Shown piece by piece: positions 33,030-42,251 of a DNA stretch of 64,000 nt. The DNA comes from TMED27 sp964350695. Lineage in GTDB: Bacteria > Pseudomonadota > Alphaproteobacteria > Micavibrionales > Micavibrionaceae. Numbering within the stretch: position 1 is the stretch's first letter; each line of letters opens with the position of its first letter. The translations under genes and the position numbers were made by a program. The stretch spans positions 8,601 through 72,600 of the forward strand of contig CAYGKM010000011.1 in NCBI GenBank assembly GCA_964350695.1. Reading direction: 5' to 3'. The notes under the pieces were generated by a model. It was not told the origin of the DNA. It ran no database searches and saw only the letters and a program-made list of their open reading frames with translations.

Positions 33030-34448
33030 ATGGCGAAATCAAAAACATCTTATGTGTGTCAATCCTGCGGCGGCGTGTCTAGCCGCTGGGCGGGGAAGTG
33101 CGAAGCGTGCGGGGAGTGGAATACCATCACCGAGGAGGTTGTGCAGGCGAGCGTGCCCAAGGGGATGAGCGGTAATGTGAAGGGCCGGAAGATTGAATTT
33201 GTATCGCTGGGCGATGCGGAACATAAAGTTTACAGGCGCAGCATTACAGGGATTGAAGAGTTTGACCGGGTTTTGGGCGGCGGGCTTGTGCCCGGCTCCG
33301 CGACATTGATTGGCGGGGATCCGGGGATCGGTAAATCTACGCTTTTGCTTCAGGCGGTTTGCGCGCTGGCGAAGCGCAATGTGCGGTGTGTGTACGTGTC
33401 CGGCGAGGAATCTGTCGACCAAGTGCGGATGCGGGCGCAGCGTATGGGGTTGTCGGATTCTCCGGTTGAATTGGCGGCGGCAACCAATGTACGCGACATT
33501 ATCGCCAGTGTTGAAGGCGGCGGCAGCGAAAAGCCTGTGCAGCTTTTGGTGATTGATTCTATTCAAACGATGTATGTCGATAATGTTGATTCTGCGCCCG
33601 GTACGGTTACGCAGGTGAGGACGAGCGCGCAGGAGATTATTCGCCATGCCAAGGCACGGGATCTGGCGGTGCTTTTTGTGGGGCATGTGACGAAAGACGG
33701 GCAGATTGCGGGGCCGCGCGTTCTGGAACATATGGTGGATACAGTGCTTTACTTTGAAGGAGACCGCAGTCATCAATTTCGCATTTTGCGGGGGGTTAAG
33801 AACCGCTTCGGGCCGACAGACGAGATAGGCGTGTTTGAAATGGCGGGCGCGGGGTTGATCGAGGTTGAGAATCCTTCGGAGATATTTCTTTCACAGCGTG
33901 CAGAAAATGCCGCAGGAAGCGCCGTTTTGGCGGCTTTGGAGGGCTCGCGCCCGATGCTTGTGGAGGTGCAGGCTTTAGTTGCGCCGTCGTCTTTGGCATC
34001 TCCTCGCAGGTCTGTGATTGGGTGGGATCCCAATCGTTTGGCGATGATTGTGGCTGTTTTGGAGGCGCGGTGCGGCATACAGATTTCATCATGCGATATT
34101 TTCCTGAACATTGCGGGGGGCATACGTATTCATGAACCTGCGGCAGATTTGGCGGTGGCGGCGGCGCTCATCAGTGCCCTGCAAAATAATCCATTGCCGC
34201 CGGAGATGGTGTTTTTTGGCGAGGTGGGGCTGGCGGGTGAAATTCGCCAAGTTGCGCAAGGAGATTTGCGCCTGAAAGAGGCTTCGAAGCTTGGTTTTAA
34301 AGAGGCGGTCGTACCGAAAACCAAGAAGAACGGTAAGGCGGTTAAGGTCTCGGGCGGGCAAATACGAATTTCAGAGATTGATCACGTACAGCTTTTGAAT
34401 GATTTATTTGGCGGGGGCAGTAATGCGGCCTTGGCGGCAGTATCATAA
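33030..34448 (+). CDS. radA: DNA repair protein RadA/Sms
   Basis: 472 residues. N-terminal four-cysteine zinc finger (CQSCGG...CEACGEW, residues about 10-30), RecA-like ATPase with Walker A GGDPGIGKSTLL (about 94-105) and the RadA-specific KNRFG motif (near 261), and a C-terminal Lon-type domain starting at RPMLVEVQALV. RadA drives branch migration during recombination. The gene order radA-cvpA-purF is frequent in alphaproteobacteria. Confidence 0.97.
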   Translation: MAKSKTSYVCQSCGGVSSRWAGKCEACGEWNTITEEVVQASVPKGMSGNVKGRKIEFVSLGDAEHKVYRRSITGIEEFDRVLGGGLVPGSATLIGGDPGIGKSTLLLQAVCALAKRNVRCVYVSGEESVDQVRMRAQRMGLSDSPVELAAATNVRDIIASVEGGGSEKPVQLLVIDSIQTMYVDNVDSAPGTVTQVRTSAQEIIRHAKARDLAVLFVGHVTKDGQIAGPRVLEHMVDTVLYFEGDRSHQFRILRGVKNRFGPTDEIGVFEMAGAGLIEVENPSEIFLSQRAENAAGSAVLAALEGSRPMLVEVQALVAPSSLASPRRSVIGWDPNRLAMIVAVLEARCGIQISSCDIFLNIAGGIRIHEPAADLAVAAALISALQNNPLPPEMVFFGEVGLAGEIRQVAQGDLRLKEASKLGFKEAVVPKTKKNGKAVKVSGGQIRISEIDHVQLLNDLFGGGSNAALAAVS

Positions 34449-34529
34449 GGTCTTGATTTCTCCTTGCTTTTTGGCGTGTTTTTGCCTAAACAAAAGGTCT
34501 TGCTTGACCCGCTTAAAGGCTGAAAATTC

Positions 34530-35267
34530 ATGATCGTAGATATCCTTGTTCTCGCTGTTCTTTTGATTTCGGCTTTGATTGCCTTTTTACGCGGCTTTAT
34601 CCGCGAAGTTTTAACGATTGCAGGCGTTGTAGGCGGTTTAGCTGCGGCGTATTTCGGCGGACCGCTTTTCGCGCCCATTGTTAACGGTTGGTTTGGCGTA
34701 GAAGAGGGCATTGAGCCAGAGCGTTTATTCGGGGTTTTGCCGTATGACATTGTGGCCGATGTTGTCGCTTATGGGTCGATTTTCATCGTGGTCGTGATTA
34801 CGCTGTCTATCCTCAGCCATGTTCTAGCGGAAATTGCGCAAAATATTGGCCTGGGTGCGATTGACCGCACGCTTGGTTTTGTGTTTGGGGCGCTTCGCGG
34901 CGTTGTGTTACTGGGGCTGCTTTATCTGCCCGTACATTTGTTTATTGATGATGAGGTCAAAACGTCTTGGTTTGAGAACAGCCGTACGCATTTTTACATT
35001 GAGCGTATGTCCGAGGCTTTGGCGAGCTTCTTGCCCGAAGATGCGGAAGAAAAAGCGGAAGAGGGCATAAAGAAGGTTGAGGAGATGTCCAACACCAAAA
35101 AGAAGCTTGAGGATTTGAACATCTTGAACCCGAATAAAAACACTCCAACTATTAAGGACGAGGAGCTTCAGGAGCCTTTAGGGTATGACGAAGATTTTCG
35201 CGATAAAATGGATGAGCTTTTCGAAGAGAAGCTTCCCGAAACCGAGCAACCGAAAGTGAATGATTAG
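34530..35267 (+). CDS. cvpA: CvpA family membrane protein
   Basis: 245 residues. Four membrane helices in the first 150 residues (IVDILVLAVLLISALIAFLRG, then VVGGLAAAYFG, IFIVVVITLSIL, GALRGVVLLGLLYL) are followed by a long charged cytoplasmic tail of about 95 residues rich in Lys and Glu. CvpA was named for a role in colicin V production; in the cell it is linked to envelope integrity. It ends only three bases before purF. Confidence 0.9.
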   Translation: MIVDILVLAVLLISALIAFLRGFIREVLTIAGVVGGLAAAYFGGPLFAPIVNGWFGVEEGIEPERLFGVLPYDIVADVVAYGSIFIVVVITLSILSHVLAEIAQNIGLGAIDRTLGFVFGALRGVVLLGLLYLPVHLFIDDEVKTSWFENSRTHFYIERMSEALASFLPEDAEEKAEEGIKKVEEMSNTKKKLEDLNILNPNKNTPTIKDEELQEPLGYDEDFRDKMDELFEEKLPETEQPKVND

Positions 35268-35270
35268 CCT

Positions 35271-36794
35271 ATGTGCGGTATAGTTGCCCTTTTTGGATAT
35301 CTTCCTGTTAATCAGGCGCTTTATGACGCTTTGACGGTTTTGCAGCACCGTGGCCAAGACGCGGCGGGGATTGTTACGCAGGATCAGGGCAAGTTTTATT
35401 TGCGCAAAAGTAATGGTTTGGTGCGCGATGTTTTTCATACCCGCCACATGCGCAATTTGAAGGGCAATATCGGGATCGGCCATGTGCGTTATCCTACGGC
35501 AGGGTCAGCCAGCTCGGCGGAATCGCAGCCCTTATACGTGAACTCTCCGTACGGGATTGTGCTCGCGCATAACGGAAACTTGACCAATCACGAGCAACTC
35601 ACCGAGGAATTGTTCAGCGCCGATCACCGCCATTTAAACACGAATTCAGATTCTGAAGTGCTGCTTAATATTCTGGCGCATGAGCTTCAGCAGAAAAATA
35701 AAAAGGGACTTTCGCCGAAGGATGTTTTTAAGGCTGTCGAGAGATTGCATGAAAGATGCCGCGGTGCGTACGCCGTTGTGGCGATGCTTTCCGGCCACGG
35801 GGTTTTGGGCTTTCGTGATCCGAACGGCATTCGCCCGATTGTCTACGGGCAGAAAATTCTGGAAGACGGGCGCATCGAATATATGATGGCCTCCGAGACC
35901 GTAGCTTTGGATGCACTTGGTTTTGAGGTGGTTCGCGATTTGGAGCCCGGTGAGATTGTGTATGTGGATGGCGATGGTGCGCTTCATACTTATGTTCCGA
36001 AAATGAAGAAACCGCATACGCCGTGTATATTCGAGCATGTTTATTTTGCCCGCCCTGATTCGATTATTGAAGGGTCTTCGGTTTATAAGGCGCGTGTGCG
36101 GATGGGAGAATATTTGGCGGATAAAATTCTGCGAGACCATCCTGATCACGATATCGACGTTGTCATTCCTATTCCTGAATCCAGCCGCCCTAGTGCGATG
36201 GAGCTTTCCGTGCGGTTGGGCGTGAAGTTTCGTGAAGGGTTTATCAAGAACCGCTATATCGGGCGTACGTTCATTATGCCGGGGCAGGAAGAGCGTAAGA
36301 AATCAGTGCGTCAAAAGCTTAACCCGATTGAGCTGGAGTTTAAGGGCAAGAATGTTTTGCTGGTGGATGATTCCATCGTGCGCGGTACGACCTCTAGGCA
36401 GATTATTGATATGGCGAGGGATGCAGGCGCGAAGAAAGTTTATTTTGCCTCTGCGGCGCCGCCGATTCGCTACCCTAATGTTTACGGGATTGATATGCCC
36501 GTGAAGGATGAATTGGTTGCGCATGGTAAAACCGAGAAAGAGGTCGAGGAAGAGATTGGCGCGGATTGGCTTGTGTATCAGGATTTAAGCGATTTGATCC
36601 AAGCGGTTATTCCGACGGATGAGCCGAATAGTAAGCGCCACTTTGATTGTTCTGTGTTTGACGGCAATTATGTGACCGCAGACGTCGATGAAAAGTATTT
36701 TGATCGTCTTAAGGCGAACCGAAATGACAATGAAAAACAACAGCGCGAGGGCCGTGAATCCTCATCGCTTGTTGATGTTCATGACAGCTTTTAG
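35271..36794 (+). CDS. purF: Amidophosphoribosyltransferase
   Basis: 507 residues. Cys2 of MCGIVALFG is the glutaminase nucleophile; HRGQDAAGI, GHVRYPTAG and the following HNGNLTN complete that domain. The C-terminal phosphoribosyltransferase part shows VIPIPESSRPSAM, RYIGRTFI and the PRPP loop VLLVDDSIVRGTTSRQI. It makes 5-phosphoribosylamine, the first step of purine synthesis. The C-terminal 40 residues are hydrophilic. Three bases behind cvpA, and it converges with the mscS gene. Confidence 0.97.
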   Translation: MCGIVALFGYLPVNQALYDALTVLQHRGQDAAGIVTQDQGKFYLRKSNGLVRDVFHTRHMRNLKGNIGIGHVRYPTAGSASSAESQPLYVNSPYGIVLAHNGNLTNHEQLTEELFSADHRHLNTNSDSEVLLNILAHELQQKNKKGLSPKDVFKAVERLHERCRGAYAVVAMLSGHGVLGFRDPNGIRPIVYGQKILEDGRIEYMMASETVALDALGFEVVRDLEPGEIVYVDGDGALHTYVPKMKKPHTPCIFEHVYFARPDSIIEGSSVYKARVRMGEYLADKILRDHPDHDIDVVIPIPESSRPSAMELSVRLGVKFREGFIKNRYIGRTFIMPGQEERKKSVRQKLNPIELEFKGKNVLLVDDSIVRGTTSRQIIDMARDAGAKKVYFASAAPPIRYPNVYGIDMPVKDELVAHGKTEKEVEEEIGADWLVYQDLSDLIQAVIPTDEPNSKRHFDCSVFDGNYVTADVDEKYFDRLKANRNDNEKQQREGRESSSLVDVHDSF

Positions 36795-36797
36795 ATT

Positions 36798-37670
36798 TTA
36801 AGCGGCTTTTTTCTTATTTTTATTAGCAGGTTTAGTAAGCGCTTCGGCACTTTCTTGTGTAATTTCGAGTGTACGCGTTGGAAACGGAATTGTGATCCCT
36901 GCATCATCGAGGGCTTCTTTCGTGGCCTTGGTGAGGTCCCATTTGACCTCCCAGAAGTCAGCCACATCCACCCAGTAACGGGCGGTAATGTTAACGGATG
37001 AGTCGCCTAAAGATGTTACAAATACGATTGGTTCTTTGTCTTTGGTTGTGACGAGGCGTTTTTCGACCTTGATGACTTTTTCGATAGCTTTGAAGGCTTT
37101 GTTAATGTCATCGCCGTATGAGATACCGTTTACGAGATCGAAGCGGCGCTGACGGTTGCGGTTAAAGTTGTAAATTTCTGAGTTCCAGATCTGTGAATTG
37201 GGCGCGAAAATATGGACGTTTTCGGGAGTGTTCAGTTCGGTCGTGAAGAGGGATAATGATTTGACGATGCCTTTTACGTTTCCGGTTTCGATGTAATCAC
37301 CAACATTGAAGGGGCGTAAGATAAGCATCATTACACCCGCGGCAACATTTGAAAGTGTCCCTTGCAGGGCAAGGCCAATCGCCAAGCCAGCGGCGCCTAA
37401 CACAGCAAGAAGGCTGGCGGTTTGTACACCCAGTTGACCGAGAACGGCAACAAAGGAAATGGCGAGAACGACGTATTTAATCATTCCGCCGAGAAACGTT
37501 TTTAAAGTGTCGTCAAGTCTTTTAAGGCTCTTAAGGCGGTTTGAAAGCCAGTTTCCGACGACATATCCTGCAATAAGGATAGCAATTGCTGTCAGCAGGC
37601 GCATGCCCCAAAATGTAATCATGGCGATCAATTCGCTGTCATTTGAAAGGTCGAGGGCTGTTAAATCCAT
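36798..37670 (-). CDS. Small-conductance mechanosensitive channel, MscS family
   Basis: 290 residues, the compact E. coli MscS size. Three membrane helices in the first 120 residues; the pore helix is LAVLGAAGLAIGLALQGTLSNVAAGVMMLILRPF, with the beta domain starting NVGDYIETGNVKG and the alpha/beta domain after it. It releases solutes under osmotic downshock. The C-terminal tail ends in a short run of Lys and Asn. It is 98 bases downstream of der on the same strand. Confidence 0.93.
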   Translation of the reverse strand: MDLTALDLSNDSELIAMITFWGMRLLTAIAILIAGYVVGNWLSNRLKSLKRLDDTLKTFLGGMIKYVVLAISFVAVLGQLGVQTASLLAVLGAAGLAIGLALQGTLSNVAAGVMMLILRPFNVGDYIETGNVKGIVKSLSLFTTELNTPENVHIFAPNSQIWNSEIYNFNRNRQRRFDLVNGISYGDDINKAFKAIEKVIKVEKRLVTTKDKEPIVFVTSLGDSSVNITARYWVDVADFWEVKWDLTKATKEALDDAGITIPFPTRTLEITQESAEALTKPANKNKKKAA

Positions 37671-37768
37671 AAAATTATGCTCCTGTGATTTTTTAGATAG
37701 TCTTTATCTTGTATGTTTGAACATCCTATGTGTTTCAAATTCTGCTTCGGAACTCAAGGGTTTTTTGG

Positions 37769-39184
37769 TTAAGAGGCGAACGGGTTTTTTGATTTCCGGA
37801 TCAAAAGACGTACGGGTACACCCGGAATATCATAATCGCGGCGCAGGCCATTTATGATGAAACGCTTATGACCTTCGGGGAGTTTATCAGGGCGTGCAAC
37901 CCACATAGCAAATGTGGGGGGGCGCGTTTTAATCTGGGTGATGTATTTCAAACGGTTGGGGCGGCCGCTGATGAGAGGCGCAGGGTTTTGACTTTCCATT
38001 TTTCCCAGCCAGCGGTTGAGGCCGGCGGTGGAGATACGTTTGTTCCAAAGCTCGTATGTATACAGGCAGCGATCTAGGAGTTTGTTGATATTTTTGCCGT
38101 TCAGGGCGGAGATCGTTTGATACGGGATTTCTTTGATCTGCGCGAGCGAGGTTTCCATTCTATGGGCAAGCTCTTCTAAAGCTTCATCACGGTCGCCCAC
38201 CACATCCCATTTATTCACGGCGACGACAAGGGCGCGGCCTTCATTGATGATGTGTTCGGCGATTTGCAGGTCTTGTTTTTCGAACAGGTCGTTACCATCA
38301 ATTACGAGAACGACGATTTGTGCGAGGCGAATGGCGCGCATAGAATCCTCGACGCTCATTTTCTCGATGTTGTCTTGTACTTTGGATTTTTTGCGCATGC
38401 CCGCGGTGTCCACAAGCTTAAAGCGGCGATCCTTATAGTCCCAATCGACAGCGATGGCGTCGCGGGTGATGCCTGCTTCGGGGCCTGTCATGACGCGTTC
38501 ATCCTCGACGATGGCATTGAGGAGGGTTGATTTACCGACATTCGGACGGCCCACGATGGCGATCTTGAGGGGTTTTTCCGGATCGTCTTCCTCTTGCGCG
38601 AATTCGAAATCTTCTTTGCCTTCGATTTCATCAAGGTCTTCAAGACTGGCAAAATTCTCGTCGTCATCGCCTTTGTCTGTTTCGTCTTCTTCGGGGAAGA
38701 AGGGCGTGAGCATCTCATATAGCTCTTCCATGCCTGTGCCATGTTCGGCGGAAAGGGCAACGGGATCACCGAGTCCGAGGCTGTAGCTTTCCGCCATGGC
38801 GGTTGCGATTGCTTTATCTGTTTCGGCTTTGTTTATGACGAGGATCACGGGGATTTTTTGTTTGCGTAGCCACTGCGCGAAATGTTGGTCAAGCGGAGTT
38901 ACACCCGCACGGCCATCAATCATAAAGACAACGGCGTCGGCGTTTTTCAGGGCGCTTTCGGTTTGTTTGCGCATGCGGCCTTGGATGGAATCATCAAACT
39001 TTTCTTCCAGGCCGGCGGTGTCGATAATGCGTACGGCGCGATCAAAGAGCCAGCCTTCAGATGTGCGCCAATCGCGGGTTACGCCCGGTGTGTCATCAAC
39101 GATGGCGAGCTTCTTGCCCGCGATACGGTTGAACAGAGTTGATTTGCCGACATTGGGGCGGCCTATGAGCGCTAAAGTAAACAT
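37769..39184 (-). CDS. der: Ribosome-assembly GTPase Der (EngA)
   Basis: 471 residues, two tandem GTPase domains and a KH-like end. First P-loop GRPNVGKSTLFN (about 8-19) with DTPGVTRD and DTAGLE; an acidic linker around residues 165-200; second P-loop GRPNVGKSTLLN with DTAGM and VNKWD. The C-terminal domain holds RPPTFAMWVARPDKLP. It acts in 50S subunit maturation. It begins 33 bases after bamB, the usual order. Confidence 0.97.
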   Translation of the reverse strand: MFTLALIGRPNVGKSTLFNRIAGKKLAIVDDTPGVTRDWRTSEGWLFDRAVRIIDTAGLEEKFDDSIQGRMRKQTESALKNADAVVFMIDGRAGVTPLDQHFAQWLRKQKIPVILVINKAETDKAIATAMAESYSLGLGDPVALSAEHGTGMEELYEMLTPFFPEEDETDKGDDDENFASLEDLDEIEGKEDFEFAQEEDDPEKPLKIAIVGRPNVGKSTLLNAIVEDERVMTGPEAGITRDAIAVDWDYKDRRFKLVDTAGMRKKSKVQDNIEKMSVEDSMRAIRLAQIVVLVIDGNDLFEKQDLQIAEHIINEGRALVVAVNKWDVVGDRDEALEELAHRMETSLAQIKEIPYQTISALNGKNINKLLDRCLYTYELWNKRISTAGLNRWLGKMESQNPAPLISGRPNRLKYITQIKTRPPTFAMWVARPDKLPEGHKRFIINGLRRDYDIPGVPVRLLIRKSKNPFAS

Positions 39185-39217
39185 CGCGCTTTGTTATCAC
39201 CTTTAAGAGTGGCCTGT

Positions 39218-40540
39218 CTAGCGATATGCGCTGAGTGTGCCATTGTTGGCCAGAATGTAGAGTGTCCCGCCTGCGATTACGGGCGCAATCGAGATTGTTT
39301 CGCCTGCGTCCCACTGGCTGGAAATTTCGCCGTTTTCAGGGTTGATTTCGAAAACGCGGCCATCTGTGCCCGCTAAAATCAGGCGTCCGCCTGCGAGGAT
39401 CGGTCCTGTAAAGAGGATGGGCTCTTCATCTTTATAGCGGGGAAGTTCAGTGACCCAGCGGATTGCGCCTGTATCACGGCCCAAAGCTACGACCTGGTTT
39501 TCATTCGAGAGTACAAAAAGATGGTTTCCTGCGAGCCACGGAATTTGCGTTCCGCCGATTTCGCGCTGCCAGATGCGTGTGCCTGTGCGCTCATCAATGG
39601 CGATGAGGCGACCGTTAAAGCTGACGGCGAAGACGATGCCTTTGTCGATCACGGGGGAGGCTTTTATATCGGCAATAGAGGACAAACCGCCGAAATTGCG
39701 AACATTCGAGAGGCTGTCTGACCATGCGACCGAGCCATTTGCGACCCGAAGGGCGCTAACTTCACCGGATGAAAATCCGGCGACGACGATATCATTATTG
39801 GCGGCCGGGCTTGCGGCGCCGACAAGGCCAGCGGTTTCCTGAATGCCTTGATATTCCCAAAGCGCTGTGCCGTCACGGCTGTCGAGCGCCAGAATACGAC
39901 TATCGAGAGTGGTGACAAAAATGCGGCCATTCATAACTGTTGGTGCGGCGCGCGCCGGGCCGGGGATTTTCTTGCGCCAGACGATGATGCCGTCATTCGG
40001 GTTTACGGCAAGGATTTCATTAAAGCCGTTAGTGATGAACAAATACCCTTCTGCAAACGCGATTCCGCCGCCGATCACGGCGTCATCTTCGTCTTTTTCT
40101 TTCATGTCCTTATGCCAGAGGCGTTTGCCGTTCTGGATGTCGAAAGCCGAGAGATAGGCTTCGGTGTCGAGCGTGAAAATGCGGCCATCAATGACAACGG
40201 GCTGTGCGGTCAGAGGCAGAGAATCTGTTGCACCATCGCCGATTTTTGAGCTCCAGACGCGTTTAAGGCTATCGCCGCTGAGTGCCAGATTTTGCATGGA
40301 GTGGTTCGGGTATCCGCCAGCTTGCGGCCAATATTCGTTGCTCCATTCAGGAGGCGTGATCAGGCCTTGGGCGGAAAGTTCGGAGTCATCCGGCTCAAGG
40401 GATTTTTGAAGCTCAAGAACGCTTATACGTTCGCCGGGTAGCGGCGGGGCTTCATCATCAGTGAACGCGCTACAGGCGGATAGAAGCAGGGCAGTGCCCG
40501 CAAGGGTCAGGAGGCCATATTTCTTAATCATTTTCAGCAT
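39218..40540 (-). CDS. bamB: Outer membrane assembly lipoprotein BamB
   Basis: 440 residues. Lipoprotein signal with lipobox LLLSAC, lipidated Cys near residue 23. The rest is an eight-bladed beta-propeller of PQQ-like repeats, seen as repeated blocks such as RIFTLDTEAYLSAFD, GIIVWRKKIPG, RILALDSRDGTALWEYQG and RTGTRIWQREIGG. BamB is a part of the BAM complex that inserts barrel proteins in the outer membrane. The start overlaps the TPR gene by 17 bases. Confidence 0.94.
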   Translation of the reverse strand: MLKMIKKYGLLTLAGTALLLSACSAFTDDEAPPLPGERISVLELQKSLEPDDSELSAQGLITPPEWSNEYWPQAGGYPNHSMQNLALSGDSLKRVWSSKIGDGATDSLPLTAQPVVIDGRIFTLDTEAYLSAFDIQNGKRLWHKDMKEKDEDDAVIGGGIAFAEGYLFITNGFNEILAVNPNDGIIVWRKKIPGPARAAPTVMNGRIFVTTLDSRILALDSRDGTALWEYQGIQETAGLVGAASPAANNDIVVAGFSSGEVSALRVANGSVAWSDSLSNVRNFGGLSSIADIKASPVIDKGIVFAVSFNGRLIAIDERTGTRIWQREIGGTQIPWLAGNHLFVLSNENQVVALGRDTGAIRWVTELPRYKDEEPILFTGPILAGGRLILAGTDGRVFEINPENGEISSQWDAGETISIAPVIAGGTLYILANNGTLSAYR

Positions 40541-41195
40541 CCTTCTGGCTTTGTTTCAGGCGGTATAGGCCTGATAGGTCGCGGGCGCGATTATAGAGCG
40601 TTTCGGGTACATTCGGGGTTTCCAAAATTTCGGTAAGATGCGCTTGCGCTTTTTCGTAGTCGCCCAATTTATGCGCCTGAAGCAGAGCCATTTCCAAATG
40701 GGCTTGCGGGGCATAGGCATTGCCTGAGCTGCCCGCGATAGGTGTGAGCAGGGAGAGGAGTTCTTTTGTGTCTGCGCCTTCGGTATTGGAGGCTAAACGG
40801 ACATTCATAAGCACGGCAAGGCTGCGAAGGTCTGTCGGGATGCCTTTATCTGCGGATGCTTTTTGGAATATTTGTAGCGCCTCATCGGTTTTGTCTTCGG
40901 CGAGGAAGGCGTTTCCTGCGTTGAGATAGGCTATTCCGCGAAGGCCGCCGCGCAGCTTGAGCTTGTCTGCGCTCAGGATGTTTTCGGGATAGTTCTCGGC
41001 GGTTTGCAGCGTAGAAAGTTCAGCGGTTTGTTTATGCTGCTGGCTTGTGTTCCAGCTGCGATAGCCCGAGACAAGCGCTGTCAGGAGAATTGTGCCGACG
41101 ACGAATGTGATGATGTAGTTCTTGTTTTCATCCCAGAGTTTTTTCATACGCTCTTGGCGCATGATTTCGTCAACTTCTTGAAGCAGGTCAGACAT
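40524..41195 (-). CDS. Membrane-anchored TPR protein (YfgM/Anc-like)
   Basis: 223 residues. A cytoplasmic start, MSDLLQEVDEIMRQERMKKLWDENK, then one membrane helix (about 27-45) and a periplasmic helical region with TPR-like repeats such as AYLNAGNAFLAEDKTDEALQIFQKA and LLQAHKLGDYEKAQAHLTEI. The same protein precedes bamB in many proteobacteria, where YfgM works with PpiD near the translocon. The bamB overlap indicates coupled expression. Confidence 0.88.
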   Translation of the reverse strand: MSDLLQEVDEIMRQERMKKLWDENKNYIITFVVGTILLTALVSGYRSWNTSQQHKQTAELSTLQTAENYPENILSADKLKLRGGLRGIAYLNAGNAFLAEDKTDEALQIFQKASADKGIPTDLRSLAVLMNVRLASNTEGADTKELLSLLTPIAGSSGNAYAPQAHLEMALLQAHKLGDYEKAQAHLTEILETPNVPETLYNRARDLSGLYRLKQSQKDAEND

Positions 41196-41277
41196 TTATG
41201 ATTCCTTATATTTATCTCGAAAAATCACATTAGAAACATAAGAGTGCATTTTCAAGCGATTAGAATATTTGCGTCGC

Positions 41278-41829
41278 TTATTTCCACTTAATTGAGCAGC
41301 CCATTGAGGAGAATTGTTCTTCAGGGGCGGCGCCGCTCTTTGCGATTTCGAGCATAGCGTTCAGAAGCTCTTTGACCGTGTTATTATCGGCGTTGCTTGG
41401 GCCTGCGCTGTCGAGGCGGCCACGATATTGGAGCGCGCCCTTAGCATCAAAGCCGAAAATATCGGGCGTACAAACGGCGTCATAGCTTTTGGCGACCTCT
41501 TGCGTTTCATCAATTAAATAAGGGAAGGAAAAGCCGTTTTCATTGCTGAATTTTTTCATATTCTCAAAGGAATCGGCGGGGTAGTTTTCGGTGTCGTTTG
41601 GCATGATGCAGGCAATGCCGATGCCGCGGCTTTGCAGGGTTTTGGCGTCATGGACGAAGCGTTTGATGATTGCGTGTACGTATGGGCAATGATTGCAAAT
41701 AAACGCGATGACCGTGCCGTTTTTACCTTTAACATCCTCATATGAGAGCATTTTTCCGTCGATGTTTCGCAAAGTGAAGCTTGGCGCAATGAAGCGCTTG
41801 TCTTTTTTCGGTGTATGAAGCAAAGCCAT
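41278..41829 (-). CDS. Thioredoxin/AhpC-TSA-like redoxin
   Basis: 183 residues with a thioredoxin fold and no signal peptide. The active-site region is FICNHCPYVHAIIKR, a CxxC (Cys-Asn-His-Cys) close to that of a group of stand-alone cytoplasmic redoxins; DIFGFDAKGALQYRGRLD is the usual later strand pair. The likely role is thiol redox or peroxide-related, but its substrate is unknown. It lies 82 bases upstream of the TPR gene start and is divergent from the next gene. Confidence 0.85.
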   Translation of the reverse strand: MALLHTPKKDKRFIAPSFTLRNIDGKMLSYEDVKGKNGTVIAFICNHCPYVHAIIKRFVHDAKTLQSRGIGIACIMPNDTENYPADSFENMKKFSNENGFSFPYLIDETQEVAKSYDAVCTPDIFGFDAKGALQYRGRLDSAGPSNADNNTVKELLNAMLEIAKSGAAPEEQFSSMGCSIKWK

Positions 41830-41867
41830 TATTTTGCCCTCGTTTTTAAAAGTGATATAATGGGTTT

Positions 41868-42203
41868 ATGAGTGAAATTATCCCGTTTTCCAAACAAAGT
41901 CACGCCTCAGGTTTTACGAATTGGCAGTTTAAGCAGCTCGACGGGCTGTATCTGCAATCTGCGGCGAACGGCGTTTTGACCTACAGAACCGTGGATTGTG
42001 ATTTTGATGAGGGCGTTGCCAGCTATACCTATTATAAGTCGGAGCATTTTTCGCCGTATTTGAGTTTTATTATTCGGCGTGTAGGCCCTCGGACATCTAT
42101 GTACGAAGTTTTTATGCAGGATAAAGGGCGGATTATAAAAAGCGGTGTTTTTGAAAAAGCATTTGAGAAGCTTAAGGGTGAAATTGAAAATCTCTTGGCC
42201 TAG
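41868..42203 (+). CDS. Unknown small cytoplasmic protein
   Basis: 111 residues without signal peptide or membrane segment. It starts MSEIIPFSKQSHASGFTNWQ, has alternating strand-like stretches (VLTYRTVDCDF, SYTYYKSEHFSPYLSFIIRRV) and ends in an amphipathic helix (FEKAFEKLKGEIENLL). No family was recognised. It is 38 bases from the divergent redoxin gene and 48 from icd, so it may be the first gene of the icd transcript. Confidence 0.6.
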   Translation: MSEIIPFSKQSHASGFTNWQFKQLDGLYLQSAANGVLTYRTVDCDFDEGVASYTYYKSEHFSPYLSFIIRRVGPRTSMYEVFMQDKGRIIKSGVFEKAFEKLKGEIENLLA

Positions 42204-42251
42204 CGCCTCATCCCCCTATATTATGTGCTTAGATTAATCACGAGGCACATA